Shown here in pieces: positions 1-10,279 of a stretch of 64,000 nucleotides of DNA (the first letter of the stretch is position 1; every line of letters starts with the position of its first letter). The DNA lies in assembly GCA_001600495.1 (NCBI GenBank), contig BCKE01000015.1, positions 386,315-450,314 on the forward strand, written 5' to 3'. Under the pieces are notes generated by a model, which was not told the DNA's origin, searched no databases, and was given only the letters and a program-made list of their open reading frames with translations. The stretch comes from Pilasporangium apinafurcum (taxonomy: Eukaryota; Oomycota; Peronosporomycetes; Pythiales; Pythiaceae). A program made the translations under genes and the position numbers.

Positions 1-510
1 GAGCACAAAGTTGCAGAAATACCACACCGGACAAACCACAAACGAGTACATTGCGACGCCAAACTTGCCCAGCACTGCTAATATCGTCGCGATCACGAGC
101 GCCACGAGTGGGAATGTCACGCGCCAGAGGAAAATATCCCATTCACTTTGTGTTTCAGGACCCTGACGAAGTTTTTCCAAAAACTCGATGGCGACATTGC
201 TATCTTTTCTTGTTCCTCCTCCGCCTCCACCAACTCCATTTGTACGGCTACGAAACCAGGATGATATCAAGAACCACGAAGCATACAGTCGCGAGGACGA
301 CGATGTAGATGAATTCGACACTTGAGCGGACGAAAATGGCAGCGATGAGGACAAGCCACGTCCCATACGAGTCGAGCGTAACAATCCCAACGTTAGTTGC
401 TGCGCGACGGTCACACAAACCACCAACAAATGCAGAATACTGCGACAAAAATGACCCATCCCAGCAGCGACAGGCGACAGCACATGTGCTAGCATGTATC
501 GGAGCGCCAT
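1..510 (-). CDS. Membrane protein, C-terminal part beyond window start
   Basis: One reading frame stays open from an ATG at 510 down to base 1 (170 codons, no stop), so the C-terminus lies outside the window. The N-terminus has a hydrophobic stretch around residues 24-46. Next comes a Ser-rich and Gly-rich linker (about 55-105) with a run of six glycines. A short charged segment precedes hydrophobic residues 132-148 and 155-170, which look like transmembrane helices. I do not recognise the family. The shorter frame at 248-541 on the same strand also looks hydrophobic, but it ends in a stop, whereas this one runs on. It is probably an integral membrane protein of the secretory pathway or an organelle, by inference only. 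Confidence 0.6.
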   Translation of the reverse strand, partial: MALRYMLAHVLSPVAAGMGHFCRSILHLLVVCVTVAQQLTLGLLRSTRMGRGLSSSLPFSSAQVSNSSTSSSSRLYASWFLISSWFRSRTNGVGGGGGGTRKDSNVAIEFLEKLRQGPETQSEWDIFLWRVTFPLVALVIATILAVLGKFGVAMYSFVVCPVWYFCNFVL

Positions 511-841
511 TTTGCTTTGTGCTTGTGTCGCTAGTGATCACGCACGAGCACGCACTCTCTATGTCTAATCCAGCGTCAAAAATGGTCGAAACCGAACTTA
601 GTTAGCGAAGAAACTATGAAATAGCATAACACAGGATTTGAGTATTTATGGATAATACGAAAATACACCGAAAATTGCTGATACCTAAATGTTGAACTGT
701 ACAAGGATATGGCTACATTATAGAAAATACAAGCAAACCATGCGCTATTTGTGCGACATACCAAATCGTTTATTCCCATTTCTGGATTGTGCTCTCTCCA
801 GTCCATCCATCAAGTCATCGAGTGCTCCCTCCGGCATTGTT

Positions 842-967
842 CTATGCTTTCTTTTGCCGAGGGCCGCCCTGAGAAGATAAATCGATCATTTTCGGTGTAA
901 CTTCTATATCATCACCAAACGTACAAGAACCTAATGGTATCAGATCGATGAGGCAACATTCAGTATC
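842..967 (-). CDS. Possible last exon of an unresolved minus-strand gene
   Basis: After a plausible acceptor (CTGTAG, 973-968) an open stretch of 41 codons ends in TAG. It is acidic (FGDDIEVTPKMIDLSSQ) with a basic tail. A second coding-like run follows in another frame at about 740-875. It contains GKRKHRTMPEG and LDDLMDGLERAQ and ends at a GTATGT sequence. The two runs could be alternative exons, or one exon with a frameshift. I could not find upstream exons, and the opposite strand next to it also looks coding, so this remains a weak call. No family recognised. Confidence 0.25.
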   Translation of the reverse strand, partial: DTECCLIDLIPLGSCTFGDDIEVTPKMIDLSSQGGPRQKKA

Positions 968-1001
968 CTACAGTTGGACTGAACGCTTATATTTTCTTTG
1001 A

Positions 1002-1580
1002 AGACAAATCACGAGTTTGAAAGATGGACAAACTCCCAAACAGGAGGAGAGCAAATGTCAAGTTGGATTTCGTGACGACGGTGACGAGATCGTGTTGCTT
1101 GACGCTCGTAATGATGCCGCAACAGTCTATGTAGCATTGAAAAATGGAAACTGTCGTAAGCTTAACATGGTGGCTGGAAGACAGTGGCTTATCCACGGCC
1201 AAGGCACACTCAAATTAGTGTATTGTGTCAAGTTCGTCGAAGCAATTGAAATCTTCGTCGCGATCGTTGACGGTAAGTACCACTCGCTTTTAATCAGGAT
1301 TATTCTTGCTTTCGTGGGTCAACGAACGCAAATGACCGCAAAAGCATGCAGCAAAACAGCATGTGCTAACGAAATGATCACCACTCTTTTGTACTAGTCA
1401 CGTCGTCAATTCAGCCATCATGGTTACCGCATTCTTGATTCAATTTGTCTTCGACCATTGGGTGTTTATTGTATTTATACCACGCGGGTAGATCGGTTTT
1501 ATCGCTTGCTGGACAAACCATCCAAGCCGCATGAAGAAAGCAGCAGAGCTGTTGCATTTCACAATATCTCCCAACACTAG
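1002..1580 (+). CDS. Hypothetical protein, two or more exons, start not found
   Basis: A coding-like stretch runs from about 1002 to 1271. It contains DDGDEIVLLDARNDAATVYV followed by a mixed alpha/beta-looking segment, and ends at a strong donor GTAAGT at 1272. A second open stretch starts after a TAG acceptor at 1397 and ends at TAG near 1580. It reads YRILDSICLRPLGVYCIY and continues with charged residues. The phases of this donor and acceptor do not match exactly. A weaker donor four bases further on (GTACCA), joined to an acceptor near 1415, would keep the second frame. No in-frame ATG starts the first stretch, so an upstream exon is missing from my model. The family is unknown. Confidence 0.35.
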
Positions 1581-1774
1581 AGCAAATTCGCGTACAATAC
1601 CTATCCACTTTATGCGGCGTATACCTACCCCTATATTAAGTGGATCCGCTCTATCGATAAAATAAGGGTAGGAGTACGTCCTTATTGGATGGGTTGATAA
1701 GCTGAAGAGCTCTTCGTTCTTTCTAAAAACCAAGATAAGCAGGAAAGAAGTACAAGTGAAGAACCCTGCGAGTC

Positions 1775-3610
1775 ATGGCAGAAGAGACCCTGACGTCTGT
1801 GCAGGTCGTATGCCGCGACCGGCGGCTTGTGGGCGCACTTGATCATATTGTACGTCATATTGATGCGTATATGGACATTTCATCGTACTGGACTATCGTC
1901 CGCGCGGCACAACATGGCGACATCCGATTGGTACGCCGTTCGGTAGTGATGTCACAATTGGATCCAGACACTTGTCAATTCGAGTGGTTGGCGCAAATAC
2001 GCTATGCCATGCGTATTGCGGCTACAGCAGGTGATTTACGAATGATGGAATACCTGTACACTCACTATCCGATTGCTCTGGATGACGAGGAAATTGTCAT
2101 GAACGCCGTCCGTCAGGGCAATCTGGAATTTTTGCAATGGATCCACGCTCGGCAACCACCAGACACACACGTGTACCCCACAGAGACAGTCACGATCGCT
2201 GCCCAGCACGGCCACTTGGCTGTGGTGGAGTGGTTATTTTCCGTTCGCAACGGTTTGGATTGCACGCCTGCAGCCCTGCACTCAGCAGCGATACATGGGC
2301 ACTTGTCAGTACTTCAATGGTTTTGGGACCATTCGGCGGTAAATTGCCTAACATATACAATGGCTGAGGCATCGAGAAGGGGACATTTGGACATTGTGAA
2401 AGAACTTCATCTTTATCAAGGAACCGAAGTGAACGCGCGAGTGGCGATGGACATGGCGGCTGGCGCTGGACTTCTTGATGTTGTCCAATGGCTGCATAAA
2501 CATCGATCGGAAGGGTGCACAACCAATGCCATGGACAATGCCGCGATCAATGGCCATCTGGACATCATCAAGTGGCTCCATTATAATCGAAAAGAAGGGT
2601 GTACGAAACGTGCGATAGACTTTGCTGCGCGATCGGGTCGACTTGACATCGTCCAATTTCTGCACGAACATCGCACCGAAGGCTGTACTGCTTACGCTAT
2701 GAATTGGGCCGCTTTTGCGAATCACCGGGAAGTGGTACAATGGCTTCATCACAATCGAACTGAAGGGTGTACACACTCAGCCATGACGGATGCCGCACAG
2801 AATGGCCACCTTGAAATAGTCAAGTGGCTTCACTTTAATCGTACGGAAGGATGCACACAACATGCCATGAATGAAGCTGCGCGGAATGGGTTCTTGGACG
2901 TTGTGCAGTTTTTGCATACTCATCGAAGTGAAGGATGTTCTATCCGGGCGATGAATTGTGCAGCTGAGATGAATCACTTAGATGTTGTACAATGGCTTCA
3001 TGAAAATCGTAGAGAGGGTTGTACCGTTGGCGCCATGGACAGAGCTGCCGGGAACGGCCATCTTGAGGTCGTGAAATGGCTACATGAAAACCGATCGGAA
3101 GGTTGTTCAGCAGACGCGATGGACCAGGCCGCTGCCAATGGCCATTTACATGTCGTCAAATTTCTGCACGAAAATCGTCGAGAAGGATGTACGGTCAAAG
3201 CGATGAATAGGGCGGCTGCGAATGGGCATTTGGGAATTGTTAAGTGGCTACATGAAAATCGTCGAGAAGGCTGTACTGCTGCTGCGATGGATGAAGCTGC
3301 CAGGCATATGCACCTTGATATTGTCCAATGGCTACATGCACATCGCACAGACGGCTGTACTGTGCAAGCAATGAATCTCGCCGCAAGCAATAATGATTTT
3401 GAAATGATGGAGTTTCTACGAAAACATCGTACAGAGGGCTGTAGCTATGAAGGTGGACAGCTGGCGATTCGTGGTGGTCATCGAGAAGCATTGGAGTGGT
3501 TGTTGGCGTATTATCCAGATAGAATGAATGTTCATATCCTCAAAGAAGATGCGACCTACTTTTTGAGGTATAACATCTTGAAGTGGCTCACGTCTCGATT
3601 GACAGAATGA
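1775..3610 (+). CDS. Ankyrin-type repeat protein with 28-residue units
   Basis: Single-exon protein of 611 residues from ATG 1775. The first 230 residues hold degenerate ankyrin-like helices. From about residue 244 to 555 there are 12 units of exactly 28 residues (84 bases), with consensus R-x-EGCT-xx-AM-x-x-AA-x-NGHL-x-VV-x-WLH-x-N. Classical ankyrin units are 33 residues, so the loop is shortened. Such repeats are common in oomycetes and are usually assigned to the ankyrin clan. No catalytic domain, signal peptide or membrane segment is visible. It is presumably a protein-binding scaffold; the partner is unknown. The repeats are similar at DNA level, which suggests expansion by unequal crossing-over. 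Confidence 0.85.
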   Translation: MAEETLTSVQVVCRDRRLVGALDHIVRHIDAYMDISSYWTIVRAAQHGDIRLVRRSVVMSQLDPDTCQFEWLAQIRYAMRIAATAGDLRMMEYLYTHYPIALDDEEIVMNAVRQGNLEFLQWIHARQPPDTHVYPTETVTIAAQHGHLAVVEWLFSVRNGLDCTPAALHSAAIHGHLSVLQWFWDHSAVNCLTYTMAEASRRGHLDIVKELHLYQGTEVNARVAMDMAAGAGLLDVVQWLHKHRSEGCTTNAMDNAAINGHLDIIKWLHYNRKEGCTKRAIDFAARSGRLDIVQFLHEHRTEGCTAYAMNWAAFANHREVVQWLHHNRTEGCTHSAMTDAAQNGHLEIVKWLHFNRTEGCTQHAMNEAARNGFLDVVQFLHTHRSEGCSIRAMNCAAEMNHLDVVQWLHENRREGCTVGAMDRAAGNGHLEVVKWLHENRSEGCSADAMDQAAANGHLHVVKFLHENRREGCTVKAMNRAAANGHLGIVKWLHENRREGCTAAAMDEAARHMHLDIVQWLHAHRTDGCTVQAMNLAASNNDFEMMEFLRKHRTEGCSYEGGQLAIRGGHREALEWLLAYYPDRMNVHILKEDATYFLRYNILKWLTSRLTE

Positions 3611-4337
3611 AAATGCATCGAAACGTTAGGATCGCAAACTGCATACTTCGTGTCGAGTCTCTCATATCACATGAGGGTTATGTATAGTCTCTCGATTGAG
3701 CGTGCCCAATAATGTTCGTGAGTTATGTTGACCGGAATAAATTCGTTAATGTTACTGTATGGCTAGAAAAGCATTCATTTGCACGTTAGTGAACTTTTAT
3801 CGTCCGATCCAGTATCATAACCTTGTCTTTATGCTTGCCTCAACAATAGTCGACGAATACGCTTATTTCGTACTGCGGTGGAGAGATATCGAGAATGCAC
3901 TAGAGTGATGGCACCGAGAAGCTGACGAGACTTTCAAGAAGAGTTTTTTTGGCGGGGTGACCAATTTGTTGTTTCAGCACACTAGACCATGAACCATAAA
4001 GCAAACATTCAATCAAATTAAGTAGCGTGTGAAGAGTGTCTTTACAAGTGAGCTGCTCTTCGTGGGTCATAGAAAGAATAGCATCAACATTTCATATCAT
4101 TTACAGTCGACATACATAGGTCATTACATCTTCTAATGCATTTCGAAAGAATACTAAACAATGCACCGGTTGATTGATCATCTTAATCCAAGTATTTCAC
4201 TATGTTTATCTTCACAGTAAGCATGCCATTATTTTCCTGTTTTACGAGAAGTTGCCCACAATCAAGATGACAGGATGGCGAGGCGTTCATTTTTTCTATG
4301 GATCTTGCCTGCTAGTAGAATGACGGAATATGAAGCT
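3611..4337. other. Intergenic region, no gene seen
   Basis: This stretch lies between the stop of the ankyrin gene and the stop of the P5A ATPase, so it holds two facing 3' ends. I see only AT-rich sequence and short open frames, none with splice signals or recognisable protein motifs. Confidence 0.5.
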
Positions 4338-7300
4338 CTAAATGGATATATCTCCGACAGACTTTTCGGCAGTTGCTGCGTAGTCCATCGCTTGCTGTTC
4401 TTCGAGCAGTTTCTGCTGTCGCTCAATTTCATCGTAATCAATGTTGGACAAAAACGAAATGACCAGCAATGAGACCACACCCATCTTGATCAACTGCCGA
4501 ATGTCCTTGAGCGTCATAGACTTGATTGAAGCAAAGAAGATCTGTGGCGCAAAGATTAAGAGACAAAACTGATCCCAAACGAAAGCACCGAGTACATCTA
4601 GAGCCAGCAACCATGTCAGCATCCGCGCAAATCGCGGATCGGGCATTGGAACGATCTGCAACACCTTGTTGAATAGTGGCATAGCTTCCGTGCACAGCAA
4701 AAACACACCGACAATGCTGATTCCCAGTGAGTAGAGCAAACCGGGATTCTCTGTCATGCTCTTCATAAAAGGACGTCCTTTGTAGTTGACTGCACAGACA
4801 CTCACGGTCTGCACACCGTTGATCAAGAAGATAACTGTACTCATGACGTTCGGTGTAAATTCACCAGGACGCGAGTGCTTGAAATCGCCCTCGGGTGTGT
4901 ACTCCTTCGCCAAGTTCGTCATATAGATCATACAGCCCAAATGCAACGCGAATTGACCGACAAGACTCGAAAACAACGCTGGGTGAAAGATTGACGTAAG
5001 TGGTCGCACAGGCGACAATTCCGCCAACGGCGTAGCACGGCTGAGTGTGATGCTCGAGACGGTCGAGACAATCCCAAGAGCCATCAATTGCGAATTCGCG
5101 TACTTGACCTTGTCCAGATACAGCACCGACAACGAATAAGAGCTGATGAGGCAGTTGACCGCGAGAATCTGGTACATCTGCATGGTTGTCACTAGTGCGC
5201 ACCGGCCCTGGCGAATGATATCGACACAACCCTTGATCGACGGAGCTCTCGAAGTAAATGGTGAAGCGATCGATGCGTCGCCCAATTTTACCATCGGTAC
5301 CTCCCCATCTTCAAAGTCGTCCATGTACTGCGCCATCGCCGCGTTATTCGCGAAATTTGCAAAACCCTTCGAGCCCGTACGTTCAGCCATGCGTTTCTTG
5401 TTTTCTTCCGCTTCCCGCTTGGCAAACGCCGCAATCGCCTTCATTCGTGCAAATGACTCGCCGCGTGCCTGGCGTTCCCGGACATCCGCTTCAATTTCGG
5501 CTTGTTTCTTCTTCATCAACTCAGCCTGTTCTTCCTTCGTGGGCGCTTTCTTAATAAACGGATTCGTCTTCTTCTTTGCAGCTGCAGTGGCCTTGGCTTG
5601 CTCCGACTTTAGAATCAATTCGACATAGTCTTTCTTTTCCTTGCATTGCGAGAAATCAATCTGCTTTTGCACAAGTCGTTTCTTTAGGGCCGACACATGA
5701 AGCTTCATCAAGTCTTCACGAGACGACACATTCGAGACGCCACCCTTCTGGTATTTAGTGAGCCCAGTTACGCTTTTGTCCGCATTCGCCGAACCAAATC
5801 CACCCAAGAGAGCGACACCGACATGTGCCTGCTTCAACGCCCCGACATCGTTGCCTCCATCACCACACATAAGCGTATAGTGCCCGTTCTTCTTCAAGCA
5901 CGTCAGCACTTTCTCTTTCAGTTCAGGAGTCATACGCGCAAAGACACGAATATGATTGACGTACTTCCAGATCAGATCATCAATTTCACCCGCAGCAATC
6001 AACGTCTTGCCATTGACACACAAATCGTATTTCTTGACTAACACAGGTATATCCGAGCTCTTGTAGGTTTCCATGACGCTATCATCTTCCGCTCGCGTCC
6101 AGATAATTGGATCTGACGCAGTTTTTCCTTCAGTCAAAATCAAGGCTGGGCGAGTGATAATTCCGACTTCTTTTGAAACATGAACAGCTGTGAGAGTCGC
6201 ATCACCTGTGATCATCGATACCTGATGAGAACTGTCCTTGAGCATTTTCACAATCTCTCCACTGTCTTTGCGAACCAAACATTGGAAGATCGCAAATCCA
6301 GCGAATTTCAAGTCACTTTCCGCCCAACTACGTGGGTGACGCGCAATTTCCTGGTCACTAGGTTTCCCGTCGATATCCCTGTATGCCAACGCCAGCACAC
6401 GCATACCTTTCCGAGCTAAATTTCGGTATGTTGGCCAGTACCACGATGGAATCGAATCCTTTTGTAGCAAGTTACTCACCGCTTCGGGACTGCCTTTCAC
6501 TAACGACCGATAGCGCAAGCCTCTCTCCCCCAAATGCACTTTCGCAACTACGCTCATACGTTGCAACTTGGAGGCAAAGTGGTTACGGTGTAAAATCTGC
6601 ACAAATACTTCCTTCTGGTTGACCGACGCACCCCATCGCCGCTCCCCAGTACGATCGGAGTCGTTCTTGACCTGACAATGACGCGTCGAGGCATCATACG
6701 AGAAATCAATGGCACGAATCGATGCTTCTTCGACCGGATCACCGACCATTTTGCCATCGATTTGCACAAGCGATTGGCAACCAGCAAGTACAAGCGTGGC
6801 GTCCAAGTTCGCAGCGATCATTGGTACATGCGAGCGCACATCGCTATCTGCAGCAGCACTATTTTTCCCCGTCGTATCTTCACACACTACGCCCACCGCC
6901 GTAAGTTGATCCGTAGTGAGCGTACCAGTCTTGTCAAATAAACAAATATCAACCTTCCCCGCCAAAGAAATTCGGAACGGTTCCGTGCAGAAAATCGACA
7001 GTTTGACAAGCGAAAGCAACGCTGTATTGACAGCCATGGCGGTCTGCATCGGTAGCTCAGCGGGGATCACACTTGTGATGATCATCACACAGCGCAACAA
7101 CAATTCAAATGTGATTTTCCCCTTCTGTGCGATCCCATGACGCAACACATAACCCGACGAAAGCAAAGCAAAAATCAGCAACAAGAATGCCAATCCATAT
7201 GCATCCCACGAACTCCCCGTGACTTTTCCACTTGAGTACTCGATCATACGCACCAACTTTCCTTGAGAAGAACTGAACCCTGTGCGCAAAACGTAGGCAG

Positions 7301-8702
7301 TCACACCGTTATCCGGCGGACTCGGTACTGTCTTTTTCAACGACTTGGATGCATCATCATACACCACATTCGACGTATCACTTTGCATGATTGTCGTGCC
7401 ACCAAAAAGCACATGCACTTTATGTGCCGATTTCATATCGAGTTGTTCGGCCAAATCCTGCGCATTCATCTTCATGCCAATCGCTTCTTTCATTTGCGGT
7501 ACACTTTCACCCGTGAGCGTGGCTTCGTTCATGACTGCCGACCCGTCTAACAGCAAGCAATCGCACGGTACCATGTTCTCGTGGTCGCCATCGGTCTCTC
7601 GCTTGACCGAGATGATATCACCAGGCACCAACAGATCCGATGTCAACTGCGTCCATTGTTTCTTTCGATAGACATACAGATCATGCGTCTTGTTGCCCAT
7701 CCCACGCAGCGTCTGAAGGTTCTTCAAGCGACTAAACACCGTCACGCCTTCAAACATGAGAATCATCGTCAGAGTGAATAGCGAGTACTGCCAGTACTCA
7801 TCGAGCATGTAGAGACAGACGCTAAAGATCTGAAACACTGTCAGTGGCTCCAGCAATTGCTGCTTAAACATGTCGATAAAATTCGGCTGCGGAATACTGA
7901 ACTCGTTTTTCCCAAATAATTCCAGTTGCTGTTCCACGGTGCGGTCGGTCGCAAATCCCTCTGCCGAAATGTAATACTGGATCGGTTCAGTCGTTGGCGC
8001 TTTTAACTTCCGGAACAACACTGCATCAGGATGGTCTTTGACACCGATTTCCGCCACATATTTATGCTTCTGGAAGAGGAAAAAGGGCTGCCCGACACTA
8101 CCATCGCGATGACGAGGACGTTCTAACATTATGATACTGCTCTTGCCTTTGAACGATCGTGGCACGACCATCACATACGTTGCATCTTCGATCCGCTTCA
8201 CTGGCGTGTACTTGATAAATGCCAGCACGCGCACCGACCAGACTTGAAATAATACCATCAAAATATGCGATGTGGTCGTGCCCAACAGGAACAATAGTGG
8301 CACAATCGCCGGCAGAAACGGATTCGGCAGCGGTGGACCATCATCCTGTTGCTCCAACAACTGCGTGTAGTTGACCGTGCCGACCGTAGTTTCACGGATC
8401 GATCCCTGCGATAACGTCGAGGCTGCCAGTCCAGAGAGTACAGCGTCATCGGCACCTCTTCCCTCGCCGTAGTAGTTTTCACTGCCGGGGATGAGGATGC
8501 CAGCTTCCTCTAGCTCTTTAATAGCTTGTGCATATGGCTCGCCGATGGTCAGCAAGCAATGGTAGAGTGAATACGCATATAAGATCAAAAATGGTAAATG
8601 CTCGAGGCCATAGCCCAAGTTGAATGGGTTCGCGCGTCGACGATGCAATGATAGCTTGCGAATAGACTTGCCCGTCCATTGCGGACCATCCGCTTTCCCC
8701 AT
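4338..8702 (-). CDS. ATP13A1: P5A-type ATPase (ER transmembrane-helix dislocase)
   Basis: Protein of 1454 residues in one exon, start placed at ATG 8702. P5A ATPases (yeast Spf1, human ATP13A1) sit in the ER membrane and remove misinserted transmembrane helices. Visible marks: TGES in the actuator domain, DKTGTLT with the phosphorylated Asp near residue 590, and MCGDGGNDVGALKQA near 945. A motif PAELPM precedes the P domain; P5A proteins usually have PPELPM. A highly charged helix of Lys/Glu/Arg around residues 1035-1130 lies in the cytosolic part before the last membrane helices. The protein is longer than the usual 1150-1250, partly through N-terminal and charged insertions. All catalytic motifs are present, so it looks functional. 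Confidence 0.93.
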   Translation of the reverse strand: MGKADGPQWTGKSIRKLSLHRRRANPFNLGYGLEHLPFLILYAYSLYHCLLTIGEPYAQAIKELEEAGILIPGSENYYGEGRGADDAVLSGLAASTLSQGSIRETTVGTVNYTQLLEQQDDGPPLPNPFLPAIVPLLFLLGTTTSHILMVLFQVWSVRVLAFIKYTPVKRIEDATYVMVVPRSFKGKSSIIMLERPRHRDGSVGQPFFLFQKHKYVAEIGVKDHPDAVLFRKLKAPTTEPIQYYISAEGFATDRTVEQQLELFGKNEFSIPQPNFIDMFKQQLLEPLTVFQIFSVCLYMLDEYWQYSLFTLTMILMFEGVTVFSRLKNLQTLRGMGNKTHDLYVYRKKQWTQLTSDLLVPGDIISVKRETDGDHENMVPCDCLLLDGSAVMNEATLTGESVPQMKEAIGMKMNAQDLAEQLDMKSAHKVHVLFGGTTIMQSDTSNVVYDDASKSLKKTVPSPPDNGVTAYVLRTGFSSSQGKLVRMIEYSSGKVTGSSWDAYGLAFLLLIFALLSSGYVLRHGIAQKGKITFELLLRCVMIITSVIPAELPMQTAMAVNTALLSLVKLSIFCTEPFRISLAGKVDICLFDKTGTLTTDQLTAVGVVCEDTTGKNSAAADSDVRSHVPMIAANLDATLVLAGCQSLVQIDGKMVGDPVEEASIRAIDFSYDASTRHCQVKNDSDRTGERRWGASVNQKEVFVQILHRNHFASKLQRMSVVAKVHLGERGLRYRSLVKGSPEAVSNLLQKDSIPSWYWPTYRNLARKGMRVLALAYRDIDGKPSDQEIARHPRSWAESDLKFAGFAIFQCLVRKDSGEIVKMLKDSSHQVSMITGDATLTAVHVSKEVGIITRPALILTEGKTASDPIIWTRAEDDSVMETYKSSDIPVLVKKYDLCVNGKTLIAAGEIDDLIWKYVNHIRVFARMTPELKEKVLTCLKKNGHYTLMCGDGGNDVGALKQAHVGVALLGGFGSANADKSVTGLTKYQKGGVSNVSSREDLMKLHVSALKKRLVQKQIDFSQCKEKKDYVELILKSEQAKATAAAKKKTNPFIKKAPTKEEQAELMKKKQAEIEADVRERQARGESFARMKAIAAFAKREAEENKKRMAERTGSKGFANFANNAAMAQYMDDFEDGEVPMVKLGDASIASPFTSRAPSIKGCVDIIRQGRCALVTTMQMYQILAVNCLISSYSLSVLYLDKVKYANSQLMALGIVSTVSSITLSRATPLAELSPVRPLTSIFHPALFSSLVGQFALHLGCMIYMTNLAKEYTPEGDFKHSRPGEFTPNVMSTVIFLINGVQTVSVCAVNYKGRPFMKSMTENPGLLYSLGISIVGVFLLCTEAMPLFNKVLQIVPMPDPRFARMLTWLLALDVLGAFVWDQFCLLIFAPQIFFASIKSMTLKDIRQLIKMGVVSLLVISFLSNIDYDEIERQQKLLEEQQAMDYAATAEKSVGDISI

Positions 8703-9267
8703 TTCGTCCAATACACAAACGGAGCTTTTAGCTTCTGTATAGAGTCTGTAGCAGAAAACACAAAAGTAAAAAAAAAGTCAGCAATTGCACATCCGCCAGT
8801 AAAGCGAGATATCCTTTAGATGCATGCAACTGAGCGATACATTGCCACAGCTAGAGGACACCAATTGAAGTGATTTGCATGCGGTGGGAGGGGTACCTTT
8901 TGTTTCCTGCTTCTCCGTTTTGTGGGTGGCTACGTGGCTGAGGAAACGAAGATAAGTACCGTATCTGACAGAATAGTGTACGATGTAGGCATTTTAACAA
9001 AACGGTTTAATACTTTATATCACTTAACTAACTGGAGTGTCCACATCACCTCAAATTCGCATCCGGATAATTTGGAGCGAGGTCACGAATGGCTGTCGGA
9101 CCGAGGAAGGGTTGTCTTTTCGTGATGCATATGCAACTTCGACGGATAACGACAGAAAGGGAAAGGCAATAAATTCCAAGTCTATCCGGCGTAGAATGTA
9201 TACTCACATCTCTTTTATGTCCATTTGATCCCTTTCTATGCGAGATCTTGATCCAGCCGGTGCAAAT

Positions 9268-9301
9268 ATGCGAACTTAACAAAGGGTGATTAAGTTCGCA
9301 T
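9268..9301. repeat. Perfect 12-base inverted repeat (hairpin), loop 10
   Basis: Arms ATGCGAACTTAA (9268-9279) and TTAAGTTCGCAT (9290-9301) are perfect reverse complements around a 10-base spacer. The core TTAAGT/ACTTAA recurs in the hairpins at 9999-10029 and 30151-30181. Confidence 0.8.
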
Positions 9302-9998
9302 TATTGATGCAGTGCGCCTGTGCACACCAAGAAAGAAAGAAGAGCCGGCGAAATTCTGACCTAGTAAAAAATATTTTTGTGCCACTCTATCACATGAAGT
9401 GAGTCAAAGAGCTCAGAGAAAAACAAATCAACAAAATGTGGAATTTACAAGATCGCCCGTGTTTACAGTGTCCCCATTCTCGGTGGTACAGATCAGAAAG
9501 GTTCATAGGTATATGGTCCATGCATAGAGGCATTAGCGGCTCGATATTGGAGGAAAACAGTTCAGGTACGTGTATCTAATATGCGTTAATATGGTAGTGA
9601 AGCAATATGCCAAATAATGCACTTTGTACAAACTTATCCCTGAGACCTGATTGAGTGTTTCATTCTTTGATATATTCTGACCCTGTTTATTCATTTCCAA
9701 CCAATCAAATATCAAAGAAGATTGGATTTGCAGATCATCCCACACATGGCATGCACACACATAACAAAACTACCTTTTCTGCTACCATGCACACGAATGC
9801 GAGTAAGATGCTTTTGGACTTTTCAACTCACAGCTTTGTCATTGAGATCCGTTCACTTTAGTCACAAAAAACGCATCCTTTGCGAGCATGAGAATCTTTG
9901 TAATCCCATTAGGCCACTACTGCATCCGTTCGTGCATTTTGCACCTGATAACAAGGTCGTGCGTCTATCAAAGTTCAATAAGACATACTGGGATAGAC

Positions 9999-10029
9999 GT
10001 TAAGTACGCACTATACATGCGTACTTAAC
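9999..10029. repeat. Perfect 12-base inverted repeat (hairpin), loop 7
   Basis: Arms GTTAAGTACGCA (9999-10010) and TGCGTACTTAAC (10018-10029) pair perfectly around a 7-base spacer, 250 bases upstream of the LRR-kinase start. The TTAAGT core is shared with the hairpins at 9268 and 30151. Confidence 0.8.
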
Positions 10030-10279
10030 AGGTTCTGTATTTTCGCGCATCTCCCAATGATTTGACCAGCACCAGCGACGTAATAGTCAGATGCAAGAAG
10101 TGAAGAGGTCGGGTGGGTTCGCGTCCAACTCCCACCTCTGCTCCCCATCACACCACCAAAGCGGACTGTTCAAAGACGCGCTAACACAACGGCAATCACA
10201 GCTCTTATCATCACGACAATCGTGTCCTCCCGCTGTGTTATATATTTGCATTTGCCTCACCGTCGGCACCTATAACCAC

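Larger units (their letters stand above)
8703..10279. other. Intergenic region with two hairpin-forming inverted repeats
   Basis: About 1.6 kb between two divergently transcribed genes, the P5A ATPase (minus) and the LRR kinase (plus), so it must contain both promoters. No convincing coding sequence was found on either strand. It contains two perfect 12-base inverted repeats, listed separately. Confidence 0.5.

Noticed and set aside
248-541. Hydrophobic 97-codon minus-strand frame
   Set aside because: It overlaps in another frame the continuous 170-codon frame 1-510, which runs through to the window edge; only one can be real and the longer one fits better.
1440-1733. Minus-strand frame of 97 cod. 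before the ankyrin gene
   Set aside because: Starts at TTG, no recognisable motif, overlaps a plus-strand stretch that looks more like protein.
5146-5628. Plus-strand frames of 60-160 codons inside 4338-8702
   Set aside because: They are antisense to the P5A ATPase, whose motifs are certain; none has domain motifs or splice support.
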